Assembly (NCBI GenBank): GCA_904419875.1
Contig: CAJFTG010000004.1
Coordinates: 37,865-101,864 of the forward strand
From: Candidatus Avimonas caecicola
GTDB lineage: Bacteria; Bacillota; Clostridia; Oscillospirales; Acutalibacteraceae
Reading direction: 5' to 3'
DNA length: 64,000 nucleotides
In this document: positions 44,561 to 52,789 of the stretch, in pieces
Numbering within the stretch: position 1 is the first letter of the stretch
Layout: the number at the start of each line of letters is the position of its first letter
Notes under the pieces: generated by a model
Told to the model about the DNA's origin: nothing
Seen by the model: the letters and a program-made list of their open reading frames with translations, nothing else
The model's database searches: none
Made by a program: the position numbers and the translations under genes

Positions 44561-44878
44561 CGAAGGGAAGGGGCTCGCTTTTTTATGCTGCCCCTGCTTA
44601 TTCGCTTTTTCGCTCATTCGCTCCTTCACTTCCGCCGCGGGGGACGAAAAGGGCGGCATGCTCCCGGATGGGGACGCATACCGCCCGGACGGTTTTCCCA
44701 AGGGACGCTCGCGATTCTCCGCGCCGGCAGGCAACTCCGCATTCGCAGGGCGGGATCCCGCCGGCCCCGCCGACAGGACAGAGCCGCCGGCAAAGCCGGG
44801 ACGCGCAGGCGGAAGGAACGGGCCGCCTCACCGCCGGCTTCCTCCGGCTCCCCATCCCGCTCCGGCCGCCCGGACCCG

Positions 44879-46270
44879 TTATGTCTTCAGCGCCCTGTAC
44901 GTGCGGACGATCAGGAACGCGGAAAGGAAAAAGGTCAGAATATCCGCCGCCGGCATAGAGTACAGAACGCCGTCCAGGCCGAAGAAAACCGGGAGAAGGA
45001 GCGCCAAGCCCACGCCGAAAACCACCTCGCGAACCATCGACAGGACGGTGGAGGCCAGCGCCTTGCCCAGGGACTGTAAGTAGATGAAGGTCCCCTTGTT
45101 CACGCAGGCCAGGATCAGCATGCACAGGTAGGTCCGAAAGCATTTCACGGCGAATTCGGTATAATAGACGCTCTCGTTCGCCGCACCGAAAACAGAAATC
45201 AGAGGCCGGGGGAATATCTCGACAATCAGCAGCGCAATGGCGCCGACGACCGCCTCGGCCACAAGCAAATGGGTAAACAGGCTCCGTGCCCGGTCCCTGC
45301 GTCCCGCGCCGATATTATAGCCGACAATCGGGATGCATCCGGCGGCCAAACCGATGGCAACCGAAATAACGATCTGGAAAAATTTCATCACAATCCCCAC
45401 CACCGCCATGGGGATCTGGGCGTATTGAGGCTGTCCGAAAACGGGATCGGCCGCGCCGTATCTGCGCAGCATGTTGTTGATGGCGGCCATGGCGGCAACC
45501 ATTGAGATCTGCGACAGCAGGCTGCAGAGCCCCAGCGGCAGAAACCGGGCGATCAGGCGGCCTTTCGGCGCGAAACTGCTCCTTTGGAGCTTGACGGCCT
45601 TCATGCGGCACAGATACCAGACGGACAGCGCCGCCGTCAGAACCTGCCCAATCACCGTGGCAACCGCCGCCCCCATCATCCCCCACCGGAAGCCGAAGAT
45701 GAACAGGGGATCCAGAACCATATTGACGACAGCCCCCGCCAGCGTGGAAGCCATCGCGAATTTCGGGCTCCCGTCCGAACGGATAATCGGGTTCATAGCC
45801 TGGCCGAACATGTAAAACGGAATGCCCAGGGAAATATAAAAGAAGTATTCCTTTGAGTACCGGAAGGTTTCTTCATTTACCCGTCCGCCGAACAGGGTGA
45901 GAATCGGCTCCTGAAAGAGGAGGTAAACGGCCGTGAGGATCAGGCTGCCCGCCAGACACAGCACAACGGCGTTCCCGACGGTATGGCGGGCGTCCTCCTT
46001 TTGGTTGGCGCCAAGGCATAGGCTGACAAAAGCGCAGCAGCCGTCGCCGATCAAAACGGCGACGGCCAGGGCGACGACCGTCAGGGGAAAGACAACGGTA
46101 TTCGCCGCGTTCCCGTAAGAACCCAGATAAGCGGCGTTGGCAATGAAAATCTGATCCACAATATTATACAGGGCGGCGACCAGCAGGGATACCACGCAGG
46201 GGACCGCATACCGGCCCATCAGCTTACCTACCGCCTGCGTTTCCAAAAAGGCATTGGATTTTTCTTCCAT
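44879..46270 (-). CDS. MATE-family efflux transporter
   Basis: Exports drugs or metabolites in exchange for Na+ or H+. The 463-residue protein has 12 predicted helices in two similar halves. Typical MATE features: the N-terminal YAVPCVVSLLVAALYNIVDQIFI, the inter-helix loop GDGCCAFVSLCLGANQKEDA, and the second-half IPIVGYNIGAG. GGGAG six bases before the ATG fixes the start. The gene is monocistronic. Its promoter (46677-46705) is about 400 bases away, with a full intrinsic terminator directly behind the promoter, implying regulated read-through. Confidence 0.93.
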   Translation of the reverse strand: MEEKSNAFLETQAVGKLMGRYAVPCVVSLLVAALYNIVDQIFIANAAYLGSYGNAANTVVFPLTVVALAVAVLIGDGCCAFVSLCLGANQKEDARHTVGNAVVLCLAGSLILTAVYLLFQEPILTLFGGRVNEETFRYSKEYFFYISLGIPFYMFGQAMNPIIRSDGSPKFAMASTLAGAVVNMVLDPLFIFGFRWGMMGAAVATVIGQVLTAALSVWYLCRMKAVKLQRSSFAPKGRLIARFLPLGLCSLLSQISMVAAMAAINNMLRRYGAADPVFGQPQYAQIPMAVVGIVMKFFQIVISVAIGLAAGCIPIVGYNIGAGRRDRARSLFTHLLVAEAVVGAIALLIVEIFPRPLISVFGAANESVYYTEFAVKCFRTYLCMLILACVNKGTFIYLQSLGKALASTVLSMVREVVFGVGLALLLPVFFGLDGVLYSMPAADILTFFLSAFLIVRTYRALKT

Positions 46271-46611
46271 TCAAACTCCCTCCGACACAAAAGCGTGCCG
46301 CCGACAGAACCCGCCCGCCGGCTGCACATGTTGGAAAATTCGATCCGCGGCGCCGCGGGCCGGACTTCGGCCGTACGGCTTCGCGGCCTTGACGTCGGCC
46401 GGCGGCGGGGCGTCGCCTCCGTCATCCTGTCATCCTGCTGCGGACGAGGCCATGGCTCCAGGCCGCCGCTTCCCTCTCTCCGACGCCTTCCTCACCTCCG
46501 CCGCCTGCCGGACCGCATCCGCGCGCCTTTTCCCTTCCGCCGGAAACGGAGCGTCCGGCAAGAAGACGCTGCCTGGAAAAGTGTCATCATCAGCCTCGAC
46601 AGCCCCCAGCC
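46271..46611 (-). other. Long leader of the MATE gene downstream of the attenuator
   Basis: About 340 bases between the terminator-like hairpin and the start codon. I see no gene and no clear second promoter; the sequence is GC-rich with a few local hairpins. Confidence 0.45.
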
Positions 46612-46665
46612 AAAAATAAAAAACGCGCGGCATCTAACCGGACTTACGCAGTTAAATGCCACACG
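46612..46665 (-). terminator. Promoter-proximal intrinsic terminator (putative attenuator) upstream of MATE gene 1
   Basis: Minus strand: a 15-bp stem with three G-T pairs (46651-46665 with 46624-46638) around a 12-base loop, followed by TTTTTTATTTTT (46612-46623). It begins only a few bases after the predicted transcription start, so most transcripts would end as RNAs of about 55 bases. Confidence 0.8.
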
Positions 46666-46676
46666 TTATGCTCTTA

Positions 46677-46705
46677 ATTATAGCAATGGGAAATCCAAAT
46701 TGCAA
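46677..46705 (-). promoter_or_regulatory. Promoter upstream of MATE gene 1
   Basis: Minus strand TTGCAA (46700-46705), 17-base spacer, TATAAT (46677-46682). The predicted start is near 46670, immediately before the terminator hairpin. Confidence 0.8.
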
Positions 46706-46788
46706 AGGGGATTTTAACCAAGCTTCGTCCCCTGAAAGCCGGAGACAATGGTTGCTTTTTCTCTTTTTCCCCTTTTCTCCTTTTCCTT

Positions 46789-46840
46789 CCCCCTGTCCCC
46801 AGCTGTTCCCAGCTGTTCCCGGCTTTCCCCGGTTTCCGCG
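46789..46840. repeat. 10-bp tandem array (pyrimidine-rich)
   Basis: Units close to AGCTGTTCCC repeat at 10-base spacing (46801-46820 exact, flanked by CCCTGTCCCC and GGCTTTCCCC). A longer pyrimidine tract precedes it from about 46748. Confidence 0.65.
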
Positions 46841-46916
46841 TTTCGACGTTTTTTCGCTCAGCTTCCCGCTCCGCGCGCCCGGCCGGCGGAACCCGCAGGG
46901 GCGCCGCCCGGCCGGT

Positions 46917-47765
46917 TTATCCCGCCTGCGCGGGGGCTGGGGCCGCCGCGGCTTCCTCTTTCAGGCGCAGCACCGCCACGAGCGGATAGTGGTCGGAGGG
47001 ATACCGTCCGTCCACGCTGGAGGTGTCGACATACGCCTTATCCACCTCGAATTCCTCCGACACGAAGATGTAATCGATCGGTGTGCCCTTCCATTTTCCC
47101 TTGAAGCCGTGATAGGTGTTGCGCGCCTCCCCGGCCTGCGGGCTGGAAAAGATATTGGTCAGGCGGATATCGCCGTAGCCGTGCCGGTTCTCCGACAGGA
47201 TGCGGATCGGCTTGCTGTCCGGATGGGCGTTCATATCCCCCATCAGGATGGTGGGCAGCTTCTCCTTTTTGTTCAGGCGGTGCATGTAGTCCAGAATGAT
47301 CCGCACGCTGAGGGTGCGGGCCGGCGCACAGATATGATCGAAATGGGTGTTGAACACCCGCACCGTGCGGCCCCATTCCTCCACATACGCCTCACAGACC
47401 GTGCAGATGCGGGGGAACATGGAAAAATACGCCCGGCTCCCGCTTTTTTCCGGATGCTTGGACAGCCAGAAGGTATCCGAAAAACGGGCCTTCGCCTTAC
47501 CCCCGCGCAGCAGAATGGCGGAATGCTCGCTGAGCCGCTTTTTCGTGCGGCCGGAGCCGAATATGCTGTAGTCCCGCAGGCGGGCGAGGATATCCTCCTT
47601 CATCGAAGGAAGCATCTCCTGCACGCCCACAATCGCCGCGCCGGAGTCCCGGATCATCCGGGCCACCAGCTCCCGCCGCGCCTCCCAGCGGCGGACGCGG
47701 GAACGCGCGGCGAAAAACGAGTCGCGGCGAAGGTTGAAGGACGCGATTTTGATTGCCGAAGTCAT
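46917..47765 (-). CDS. Endonuclease/exonuclease/phosphatase-family protein
   Basis: Metal-dependent phosphodiesterase or phosphatase of the EEP fold. The 282-residue protein has no signal peptide. Fold motifs are in order: IKIASFNLR, IVGVQEM (metal Glu), VFNTHFDH, ILMGDMNAHPDS (catalytic GDxN), and YPSDHYPLVAVL (SDHxP) near the end. The substrate could be nucleic acid, inositol phosphate or sphingolipid headgroups; the sequence does not decide. GGGGGA five bases before the ATG at 47765 sets the start. It is monocistronic, ending in an Ala/Pro-rich tail. Confidence 0.9.
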   Translation of the reverse strand: MTSAIKIASFNLRRDSFFAARSRVRRWEARRELVARMIRDSGAAIVGVQEMLPSMKEDILARLRDYSIFGSGRTKKRLSEHSAILLRGGKAKARFSDTFWLSKHPEKSGSRAYFSMFPRICTVCEAYVEEWGRTVRVFNTHFDHICAPARTLSVRIILDYMHRLNKKEKLPTILMGDMNAHPDSKPIRILSENRHGYGDIRLTNIFSSPQAGEARNTYHGFKGKWKGTPIDYIFVSEEFEVDKAYVDTSSVDGRYPSDHYPLVAVLRLKEEAAAAPAPAQAG

Positions 47766-47918
47766 CAAATTCCCCCTGAAAAAACCGGTATGAACGGCTT
47801 TGTTACCTCTATCATAGCCCCGGCAGCCGGAAAGTCAACCGGCTCCGCCCCGGTTTCACCGGATTTTAAGGAAATCAAAAGAAACATCTCCAGGTCCATC
47901 CAACCCCATCCGGTCCCA

Positions 47919-48656
47919 TCAGATCACAAAGCCGCCGTTCGGGCTGAGCACCTGGCCGGTGATGAAGCTCGCCTCCTCCGACGCCAGGAAGACGATGGCG
48001 CGGGCGATCTCCTCCGGCGTCCCCAGGCGGCCCAGCGGCGTTTCCTCCCGCAGGGCATCAAGGACATCCTCTCCCAGGGCGGCGTTCATCTCCGTATCCA
48101 CCACCCCGGGGGCGACGCAGTTGACCCGGACGCCGGAAGGCCCGACCTCCTTGGCCAGCGCCCTGGTCAGCCCGATCAGCCCCGCCTTGGCGGCGGAATA
48201 AGCCGCCTCGCAGGAAGCGCCCACCATCCCCCAAACGGAGGAGACCAGCACGATGCTCCCCTTCCGGCGGCGGATCATATCCGGCAGCGCCGCCTGGCAG
48301 CAGTGGAATGCGCCGTCCAGATGGACGCCCATCATCTCCCGCCATTCCTCCGGCGTCAGGTCGGTAAACAGCCCCTGCCGGGCGATTCCGGCGCAGCAGA
48401 CCAGCACGTCCGCCCCGCCGAAACGGCGGCGGCAGGCTTCGGCCATCCCCTGCACCTGCTCCCGGTCGGACACGTCCGCCCCGTAAGCCATCACGTCCGC
48501 CCCGCGGGCAGTCAGCTCCCGCTCCAGCGCCTCGGCCTCGGTCCGGGAGCGGCGGTATCCCAGCAGCACCCGGAACCCTCGGTCGGCAAACAGCGCCGCC
48601 GCCGCCCGGCCGATGCCGCGGGACGCGCCGGTGATCCAAACGGTCTGTGCGCTCAT
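47919..48656 (-). CDS. Short-chain dehydrogenase/reductase, FabG-like
   Basis: NAD(P)H-dependent ketoreductase of the classical SDR family, 245 residues. The cofactor motif TGASRGIG is at 9-16, CCAGIA at 86-91 (the NNAG position, here with Cys-Cys), catalytic VSS around 137-139 and YSAAK at 152-156; the C-terminus VLSPNGGFVI has the FabG-like ending. R34-R35 after the second strand suggest NADPH. It might act in fatty-acid elongation, but no other fab gene is near. GGAGG seven bases before the ATG. It starts 11 bases after the dCMP deaminase stop, so the two are co-transcribed. Confidence 0.9.
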   Translation of the reverse strand: MSAQTVWITGASRGIGRAAAALFADRGFRVLLGYRRSRTEAEALERELTARGADVMAYGADVSDREQVQGMAEACRRRFGGADVLVCCAGIARQGLFTDLTPEEWREMMGVHLDGAFHCCQAALPDMIRRRKGSIVLVSSVWGMVGASCEAAYSAAKAGLIGLTRALAKEVGPSGVRVNCVAPGVVDTEMNAALGEDVLDALREETPLGRLGTPEEIARAIVFLASEEASFITGQVLSPNGGFVI

Positions 48657-48667
48657 CGGTACGCCTC

Positions 48668-49147
48668 CTAAACGGTTAATTCCACCGTCTTGCCGCCCGG
48701 CGCATAAGGCCGGAACGCCACCCCCGCCAGGGTGAACATCCGCTTGGACGCGAGCACCGCGTCGGAGTCGGCGTATTTGTCCTCGCGGTAGATCACCTCG
48801 CGGATGCCGGCCTGGATGATGGCCTTCGCGCATTCATTGCAGGGGAAAAGGGTGGTGTAAAGCCTGGCTCCCCGCAGGTCGGTCCCGCCGTGGTTGAGAA
48901 TGGCGTTCAGCTCCGCATGGCAGACGAACATGTATTTCGTGTCCAGCGCGCCTCCCTCGCGGTCCCAGGGCATCGCGTCGTCGCTGCACCCGGTCGGCAT
49001 CCCGTTGTAGCCGACCGAAAGGATTTTTTTGTCCTTGCTGACGATGCAGGCGCCCACCTGAGTGCCCGGGTCCTTGCTCCGCTGAGCGGAAAGCAGGGCG
49101 ATCCCCATAAAGTATTCGTCCCACGAAAGATAGTCTTCCCGTTTCAT
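48668..49147 (-). CDS. Deoxycytidylate (dCMP) deaminase family protein
   Basis: Zinc enzyme that converts dCMP to dUMP, feeding thymidylate synthesis. The 159-residue protein has the zinc site and proton shuttle in CHAE (His77, Glu79) and PCNEC (Cys103, Cys106). The segment [12 protein letters not shown] after the core strand is characteristic of the dCMP group rather than cytidine deaminases, and KMFT...AGV closes the fold. GGAGG nine bases before the ATG. It sits between mutY (64 bases upstream) and the SDR gene. Confidence 0.94.
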   Translation of the reverse strand: MKREDYLSWDEYFMGIALLSAQRSKDPGTQVGACIVSKDKKILSVGYNGMPTGCSDDAMPWDREGGALDTKYMFVCHAELNAILNHGGTDLRGARLYTTLFPCNECAKAIIQAGIREVIYREDKYADSDAVLASKRMFTLAGVAFRPYAPGGKTVELTV

Positions 49148-49211
49148 CCAATGTTCCTCCCTGTCGCAAAATTTTAAAGAAAGGCGGACCCGCGTGCCCG
49201 CCGGCTTACGC

Positions 49212-50321
49212 TTATCCCGCGTCCGGCTCCCGCAGCCAGGCGGACAGCCTGGAAGAATACGCGCGGAAGGCCGAGGGCAGCGCCGTCTCCTCCCGCAGCT
49301 GCCGCCCGTCCGCCCACCGGAAGCCCGCCGGCGGGTCAAAGGGCGGCGTATCGAGGCGCACGCCCTGCATGTGCCACTCGATATGGCTGAAGATATGCTT
49401 GCCTTCGCCGGCCGGTTCCGCCTTCCACGGCTCCGCCCCCCAGCCGGCGGCAACCGCCGCCGCCTCTTCGGGGGTAAGCCAGCCCTCCGCCGACGGAAGC
49501 TCCCACAGCCCGGCGAGCAGCCCCTTCGCCCCCCGCCGGCGCAGAAGCACCCGTCCGGCGGCGAGCACAATCAGCACCGTGCGCCGCTCCACGCGGCGCG
49601 CCTTCTTCTCCGACCGAACCGGCAGCCGCTCCGGCCTGCCGGCCTGCCGGCCCAGGCACCCGCCGCGCAGGGGGCACTCCCCGCAGAGGGGAACCGTATT
49701 CGGCAGGCAGACCGTCTCCCCCAGTTCCATCACCGCCTGGTTGAAGTCTCCCGGACTCTCCGGCGGCAGCATGGCGCACACCGCGTCCCGCAGCCGCTTT
49801 TTTACCGGCGCGCGGGTGATATCCCCCTCGTCGTCAAGCAGCCGGGCGCACACCCGCAGGACGTTGCCGTCCACGGCCGGCACCGGCAGGCCGAACGCAA
49901 TGGAGGCAATCGCCCCGGCGGTGTACTCCCCGATGCCGGGGAGGGCCAGCAGCCGCTCATACGACGCGGGCAGCTCCCCGCCGTACTCCGCCACAATCAC
50001 CTTCGCCGCCTTCTGCAGATTCCGGGCGCGGCTGTAATAGCCCAGCCCTTCCCAAAGCTTCATCAGCCGGTCCTCCTCCGCCCCCGCCAGGGCGGCGACG
50101 GTGGGCAGGGCGGCCATGAACCGCTCGAAATACGGAAGCGCCGCCTCGATACGGGTCTGCTGGAGCATAATCTCCGACACCCAAATCCGGTACGGGGTCG
50201 GCTCCTCCCGCCAGGGAAAAGCCCGCCGCTGCCGGCCGTACCACGCCAGAAGCGGCGGCACAAGCCGGCGCAGCCCCCGGCCGTCCGCCGTTTTTTTGGC
50301 CTCCATTTCGGTATCCGTCAC
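49212..50321 (-). CDS. mutY: A/G-specific adenine glycosylase
   Basis: Removes adenine mispaired with 8-oxoguanine. The 369-residue protein has catalytic Glu in [10 protein letters not shown], a helix-hairpin-helix in [15 protein letters not shown], catalytic Asp in VDGNVLRV, an iron-sulfur cluster region [22 protein letters not shown] cut short here as C...CxxCxxxxxC, and a C-terminal NUDIX-like 8-oxoG reader. The first cysteine spacing is seven residues instead of the usual six. The GTG at 50321, six bases after GGAGGG, is the best start; an ORF extension to 50423 covers the promoter. Confidence 0.95.
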   Translation of the reverse strand: MTDTEMEAKKTADGRGLRRLVPPLLAWYGRQRRAFPWREEPTPYRIWVSEIMLQQTRIEAALPYFERFMAALPTVAALAGAEEDRLMKLWEGLGYYSRARNLQKAAKVIVAEYGGELPASYERLLALPGIGEYTAGAIASIAFGLPVPAVDGNVLRVCARLLDDEGDITRAPVKKRLRDAVCAMLPPESPGDFNQAVMELGETVCLPNTVPLCGECPLRGGCLGRQAGRPERLPVRSEKKARRVERRTVLIVLAAGRVLLRRRGAKGLLAGLWELPSAEGWLTPEEAAAVAAGWGAEPWKAEPAGEGKHIFSHIEWHMQGVRLDTPPFDPPAGFRWADGRQLREETALPSAFRAYSSRLSAWLREPDAG

Positions 50322-50367
50322 ACGCCGCCCTCCGTCCCGCGGCATCCGGCCGCTGAAAGATAGTCTT

Positions 50368-50396
50368 AGTGTACCACACTTTCCGGGATTCGACAA
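50368..50396 (-). promoter_or_regulatory. Promoter of mutY-dCMP deaminase-SDR
   Basis: Minus strand TTGTCG (50391-50396), 17-base spacer, TACACT (50368-50373) with an extended TGG. The predicted start is near 50360, about 40 bases before the GTG. Confidence 0.75.
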
Positions 50397-50533
50397 TCGG
50401 TTTTCCCTGCCGTCCTGTTCCAACCGGTTTCGCCCCGTTCCCCGGAATTTTCCCCGGAGCAGGCGGCCGGCACGGAGCCGTCCGGGCCGGAGGGGCGCCG
50501 CGCCCCCGCCGCCGGCCGGCTTCCGGCAAAGGC

Positions 50534-50562
50534 TTGACAGCCGCAGAGGTTTCTCCTATAAT
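50534..50562 (+). promoter_or_regulatory. Full-consensus promoter of MATE gene 2
   Basis: Plus strand TTGACA (50534-50539), 17-base spacer, TATAAT (50557-50562): an exact consensus, the strongest promoter in the window. Confidence 0.93.
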
Positions 50563-50592
50563 ATTTCCACAAACAAAGAACAAGTGTGAAGT

Positions 50593-50625
50593 AACCACTT
50601 TGAAAAATCTTCAAGGTGGTTTTTT
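50593..50625 (+). terminator. Leader terminator (putative attenuator) of MATE gene 2
   Basis: A 12-bp stem with one G-T pair (AACCACTTTGAA, 50593-50604, with TTCAAGGTGGTT, 50610-50621), 5-base loop, then a T run to 50625. It lies about 25 bases after the predicted transcription start and 30 bases before the start codon, so read-through must be controlled for expression. Confidence 0.85.
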
Positions 50626-50655
50626 AGGCGCTCCGCGCCGACCGGAGGGGTTCCT

Positions 50656-52107
50656 TTGTCCAGAAAATCAGCCGAAGCGCCGTCCCTGCGCGGCCGGGCC
50701 GCCGCCTTCTTCCGCGACCCGGCCTTCTTCCGCACCCTGTTTGTCCTCGCCCTGCCGATCGTGCTCCAGAACCTTCTGGTGTCGTCGCTGAATATGATCG
50801 ACACGCTGATGATCGGAAGGGTCGGGGAGGCCGAGGTGGCCGCCGTGGGGGCGGCCAACCAGTTCTTTTTCCTGTTGCAGATGGCGATGAACGGCATCGC
50901 CTCCGGGTGCAGCGTGTTTATCTCCCAGTTCTGGGGCGGCGGCAACCGGGAAGGCATCCGCCGCGTGCTGGGGATCGGGCTTGTCAGCATGGCGGCGGTG
51001 GGCGCCGTTTTTACCGTGCTCGGCCTGCTGCTTCCCCTGCCGATCATCCGGATGTTCGCCCATGAGGAAGCGGTGCAGGGATTCGGCCGGGATTATCTCA
51101 CCATCGTCTGCTTCAGCTACCTCCCCACGGCGGTGAGCTTTCTGCTGGCCAACGCGCAGCGCAGCATCGGGAACGCGCTTTCCCCCATGCTGATCAGTCT
51201 CGGTGCGGTGGCGACCAACACCTTTTTCAACTACCTTCTGATTTTCGGCAAGGGGGGCTTTCCTGTCCTGGGCGTGAAGGGAGCGGCTATCGCCACCCTG
51301 ATCGCCCGGCTGGCGGAATGCGCGCTCCTGCTGCTGTTCAGCCTGCGCCGCCGCTGCCCGCTGCGCGGCCGGTGGCGGGACTATTTCCGATTCGACGCCG
51401 CCTTTTTCCGCAAAACCTACGCCACCATCCTCCCCATTGTGCTCAATGAGGGATGCTGGGGGCTCGGCTCCGTCCTGTATACGGTGGCCTACGGCCTGAT
51501 CGGCACCTACGCCCTCGCGGCGACGAATATCACCAGCACGGTGCAGAACCTGTTTATGGTGCTCTGCCTCGGCACGGCGAGCGCTTCGCTGGTCATGATC
51601 GGCAACCGCATCGGGATGGGCGAGCCGGAAACCGCCCGGCGGTACGCGCACAAGTTCGCCGTCATCGCGGCCGCGCTCGGCCTGGTCCTCGGCGCCGCGC
51701 TGTTTGTCTGCGCGCCGCTGATCCCCTCCCTTTTTGAAATCTCCCCCGAAGCGGTCCGCGCCGCCACCGCCATCCTGCGGATCTTCGGGGTGGTTTTCAT
51801 CGCCCGGATGGTGAACACCCTGACCATCATCGGCGTGTTCCGCGGCGGCGGGGACGCGAATTACGCCCTCAAGCTGGAAGCGGGAACCATGTGGCTGCTC
51901 GGCGTCCCCCTCGCCTTTCTGGGCGCCGGCGCGCTCCGCTGGCCGGTGGAATGGGTGGTGCTGCTGGTCAGCATCGAAGAGGTTGTCAAATGCCTGTTTG
52001 TTCTCGGGCGGCTGAAAAGCGGGAAATGGCTGCACCCCATGCAGGCCGCATCCGGCGAGGAGGCCCCGTCCCCGGAAGCCGCCGCGGCAGGGACGGCGGA
52101 GGAATAA
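50656..52107 (+). CDS. MATE-family efflux transporter
   Basis: A 483-residue exporter with 12 predicted helices. The N-terminal LPIVLQNLLVSSLNMIDTLMIGRVGE and the loop SGCSVFISQFWGGGNREG are diagnostic of MATE proteins, and the second half repeats the pattern with VMIGNRIGMGEPETA. The tail of about 30 residues is Ala/Glu-rich. The TTG start at 50656 follows GGAGGGG by five bases. It is preceded by a consensus promoter and an intrinsic terminator. It is not closely similar to the other MATE protein in the window. Confidence 0.93.
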   Translation: MSRKSAEAPSLRGRAAAFFRDPAFFRTLFVLALPIVLQNLLVSSLNMIDTLMIGRVGEAEVAAVGAANQFFFLLQMAMNGIASGCSVFISQFWGGGNREGIRRVLGIGLVSMAAVGAVFTVLGLLLPLPIIRMFAHEEAVQGFGRDYLTIVCFSYLPTAVSFLLANAQRSIGNALSPMLISLGAVATNTFFNYLLIFGKGGFPVLGVKGAAIATLIARLAECALLLLFSLRRRCPLRGRWRDYFRFDAAFFRKTYATILPIVLNEGCWGLGSVLYTVAYGLIGTYALAATNITSTVQNLFMVLCLGTASASLVMIGNRIGMGEPETARRYAHKFAVIAAALGLVLGAALFVCAPLIPSLFEISPEAVRAATAILRIFGVVFIARMVNTLTIIGVFRGGGDANYALKLEAGTMWLLGVPLAFLGAGALRWPVEWVVLLVSIEEVVKCLFVLGRLKSGKWLHPMQAASGEEAPSPEAAAAGTAEE

Positions 52108-52198
52108 AGGGGCCGCCGCCCAGGAACGGCGGCCGGCCCCGGATGCCGTATGCGCTCCTCCCGGCGGCAGGGGTGACGGCGGAAAAGGAGGCGGCCGC

Positions 52199-52789
52199 AT
52201 GGAATTCACAGGGACGATATGGCTGCCGTTTCCGCAGCTCGGCATCAGCCAGCTGTATCTGGACGAGGCAAAGCTGGAGGCCGTCAAAGGCTGGTTCCGG
52301 CCCTCCCGCATCGGCGAACTGGCGCCCCTTCCCGTGCATGATTTCGGCAGCGGGCGGTATACCTTAACCGACGGGCACACCCGCGCCTTTGCCGCCGTTC
52401 AGGCGGGGCTGACGCATATTCCGGTCAGATACGACGCCGATGAGCTGGTTGCGGGAGAAACGGGAAGGCGGCTGTATGCCGCCGACATCGCCTGGTGCGA
52501 CCGCTTCCGCCTGAAGCACGTCGGGGATCTGTCCGGCCGCATTCTCCCCCACAGCCAATACCAAAAGCGGTGGATCGGTCGGTGCGACAGAAGCTATCAG
52601 CTGCTGACGCAGACGTCGGAGGACGAGCGGTCCATGATGCAGCGGAAGGCGCCGGGCCTCTATCTGTACGGCGCGAACGCGGATTTGACGGTGCTGTATT
52701 TTGAAAATGCCGCAGGAGATCTTTTTGCGTATGAAAACGGGGCGCTGGCCCTTGAGCAGGGCGTCCGCGCCGGGAGGGACCGACCATGA
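52199..52789 (+). CDS. ParB-like-domain hypothetical protein
   Basis: A 196-residue cytoplasmic protein of unknown role. Residues about 10-85 look like a ParB/sulfiredoxin-type domain: ISQLYLDEAKLEAVKGWF, then LPVHDFGSGRYTLTDGHTRAFAA, where DGHTR matches the (D/E)GHxR phosphate-binding motif, then IPVRYDADE. The C-terminal half (about 100-190) is unrecognised. AAGGAGG eight bases before the ATG. The stop overlaps the ATG of the nitrilase-family gene (ATGA), so the two are coupled and probably act together. Confidence 0.75.
   Translation: MEFTGTIWLPFPQLGISQLYLDEAKLEAVKGWFRPSRIGELAPLPVHDFGSGRYTLTDGHTRAFAAVQAGLTHIPVRYDADELVAGETGRRLYAADIAWCDRFRLKHVGDLSGRILPHSQYQKRWIGRCDRSYQLLTQTSEDERSMMQRKAPGLYLYGANADLTVLYFENAAGDLFAYENGALALEQGVRAGRDRP

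Larger units (their letters stand above)
44427..44878. other. Intergenic region with a long perfect inverted repeat
   Basis: 452 bases without a supported gene. The DUF951 promoter and a 24-bp inverted repeat fill 44491-44560. From 44565 to the MATE stop at 44879 I see nothing beyond GC-rich, mildly repetitive sequence. Confidence 0.55.
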
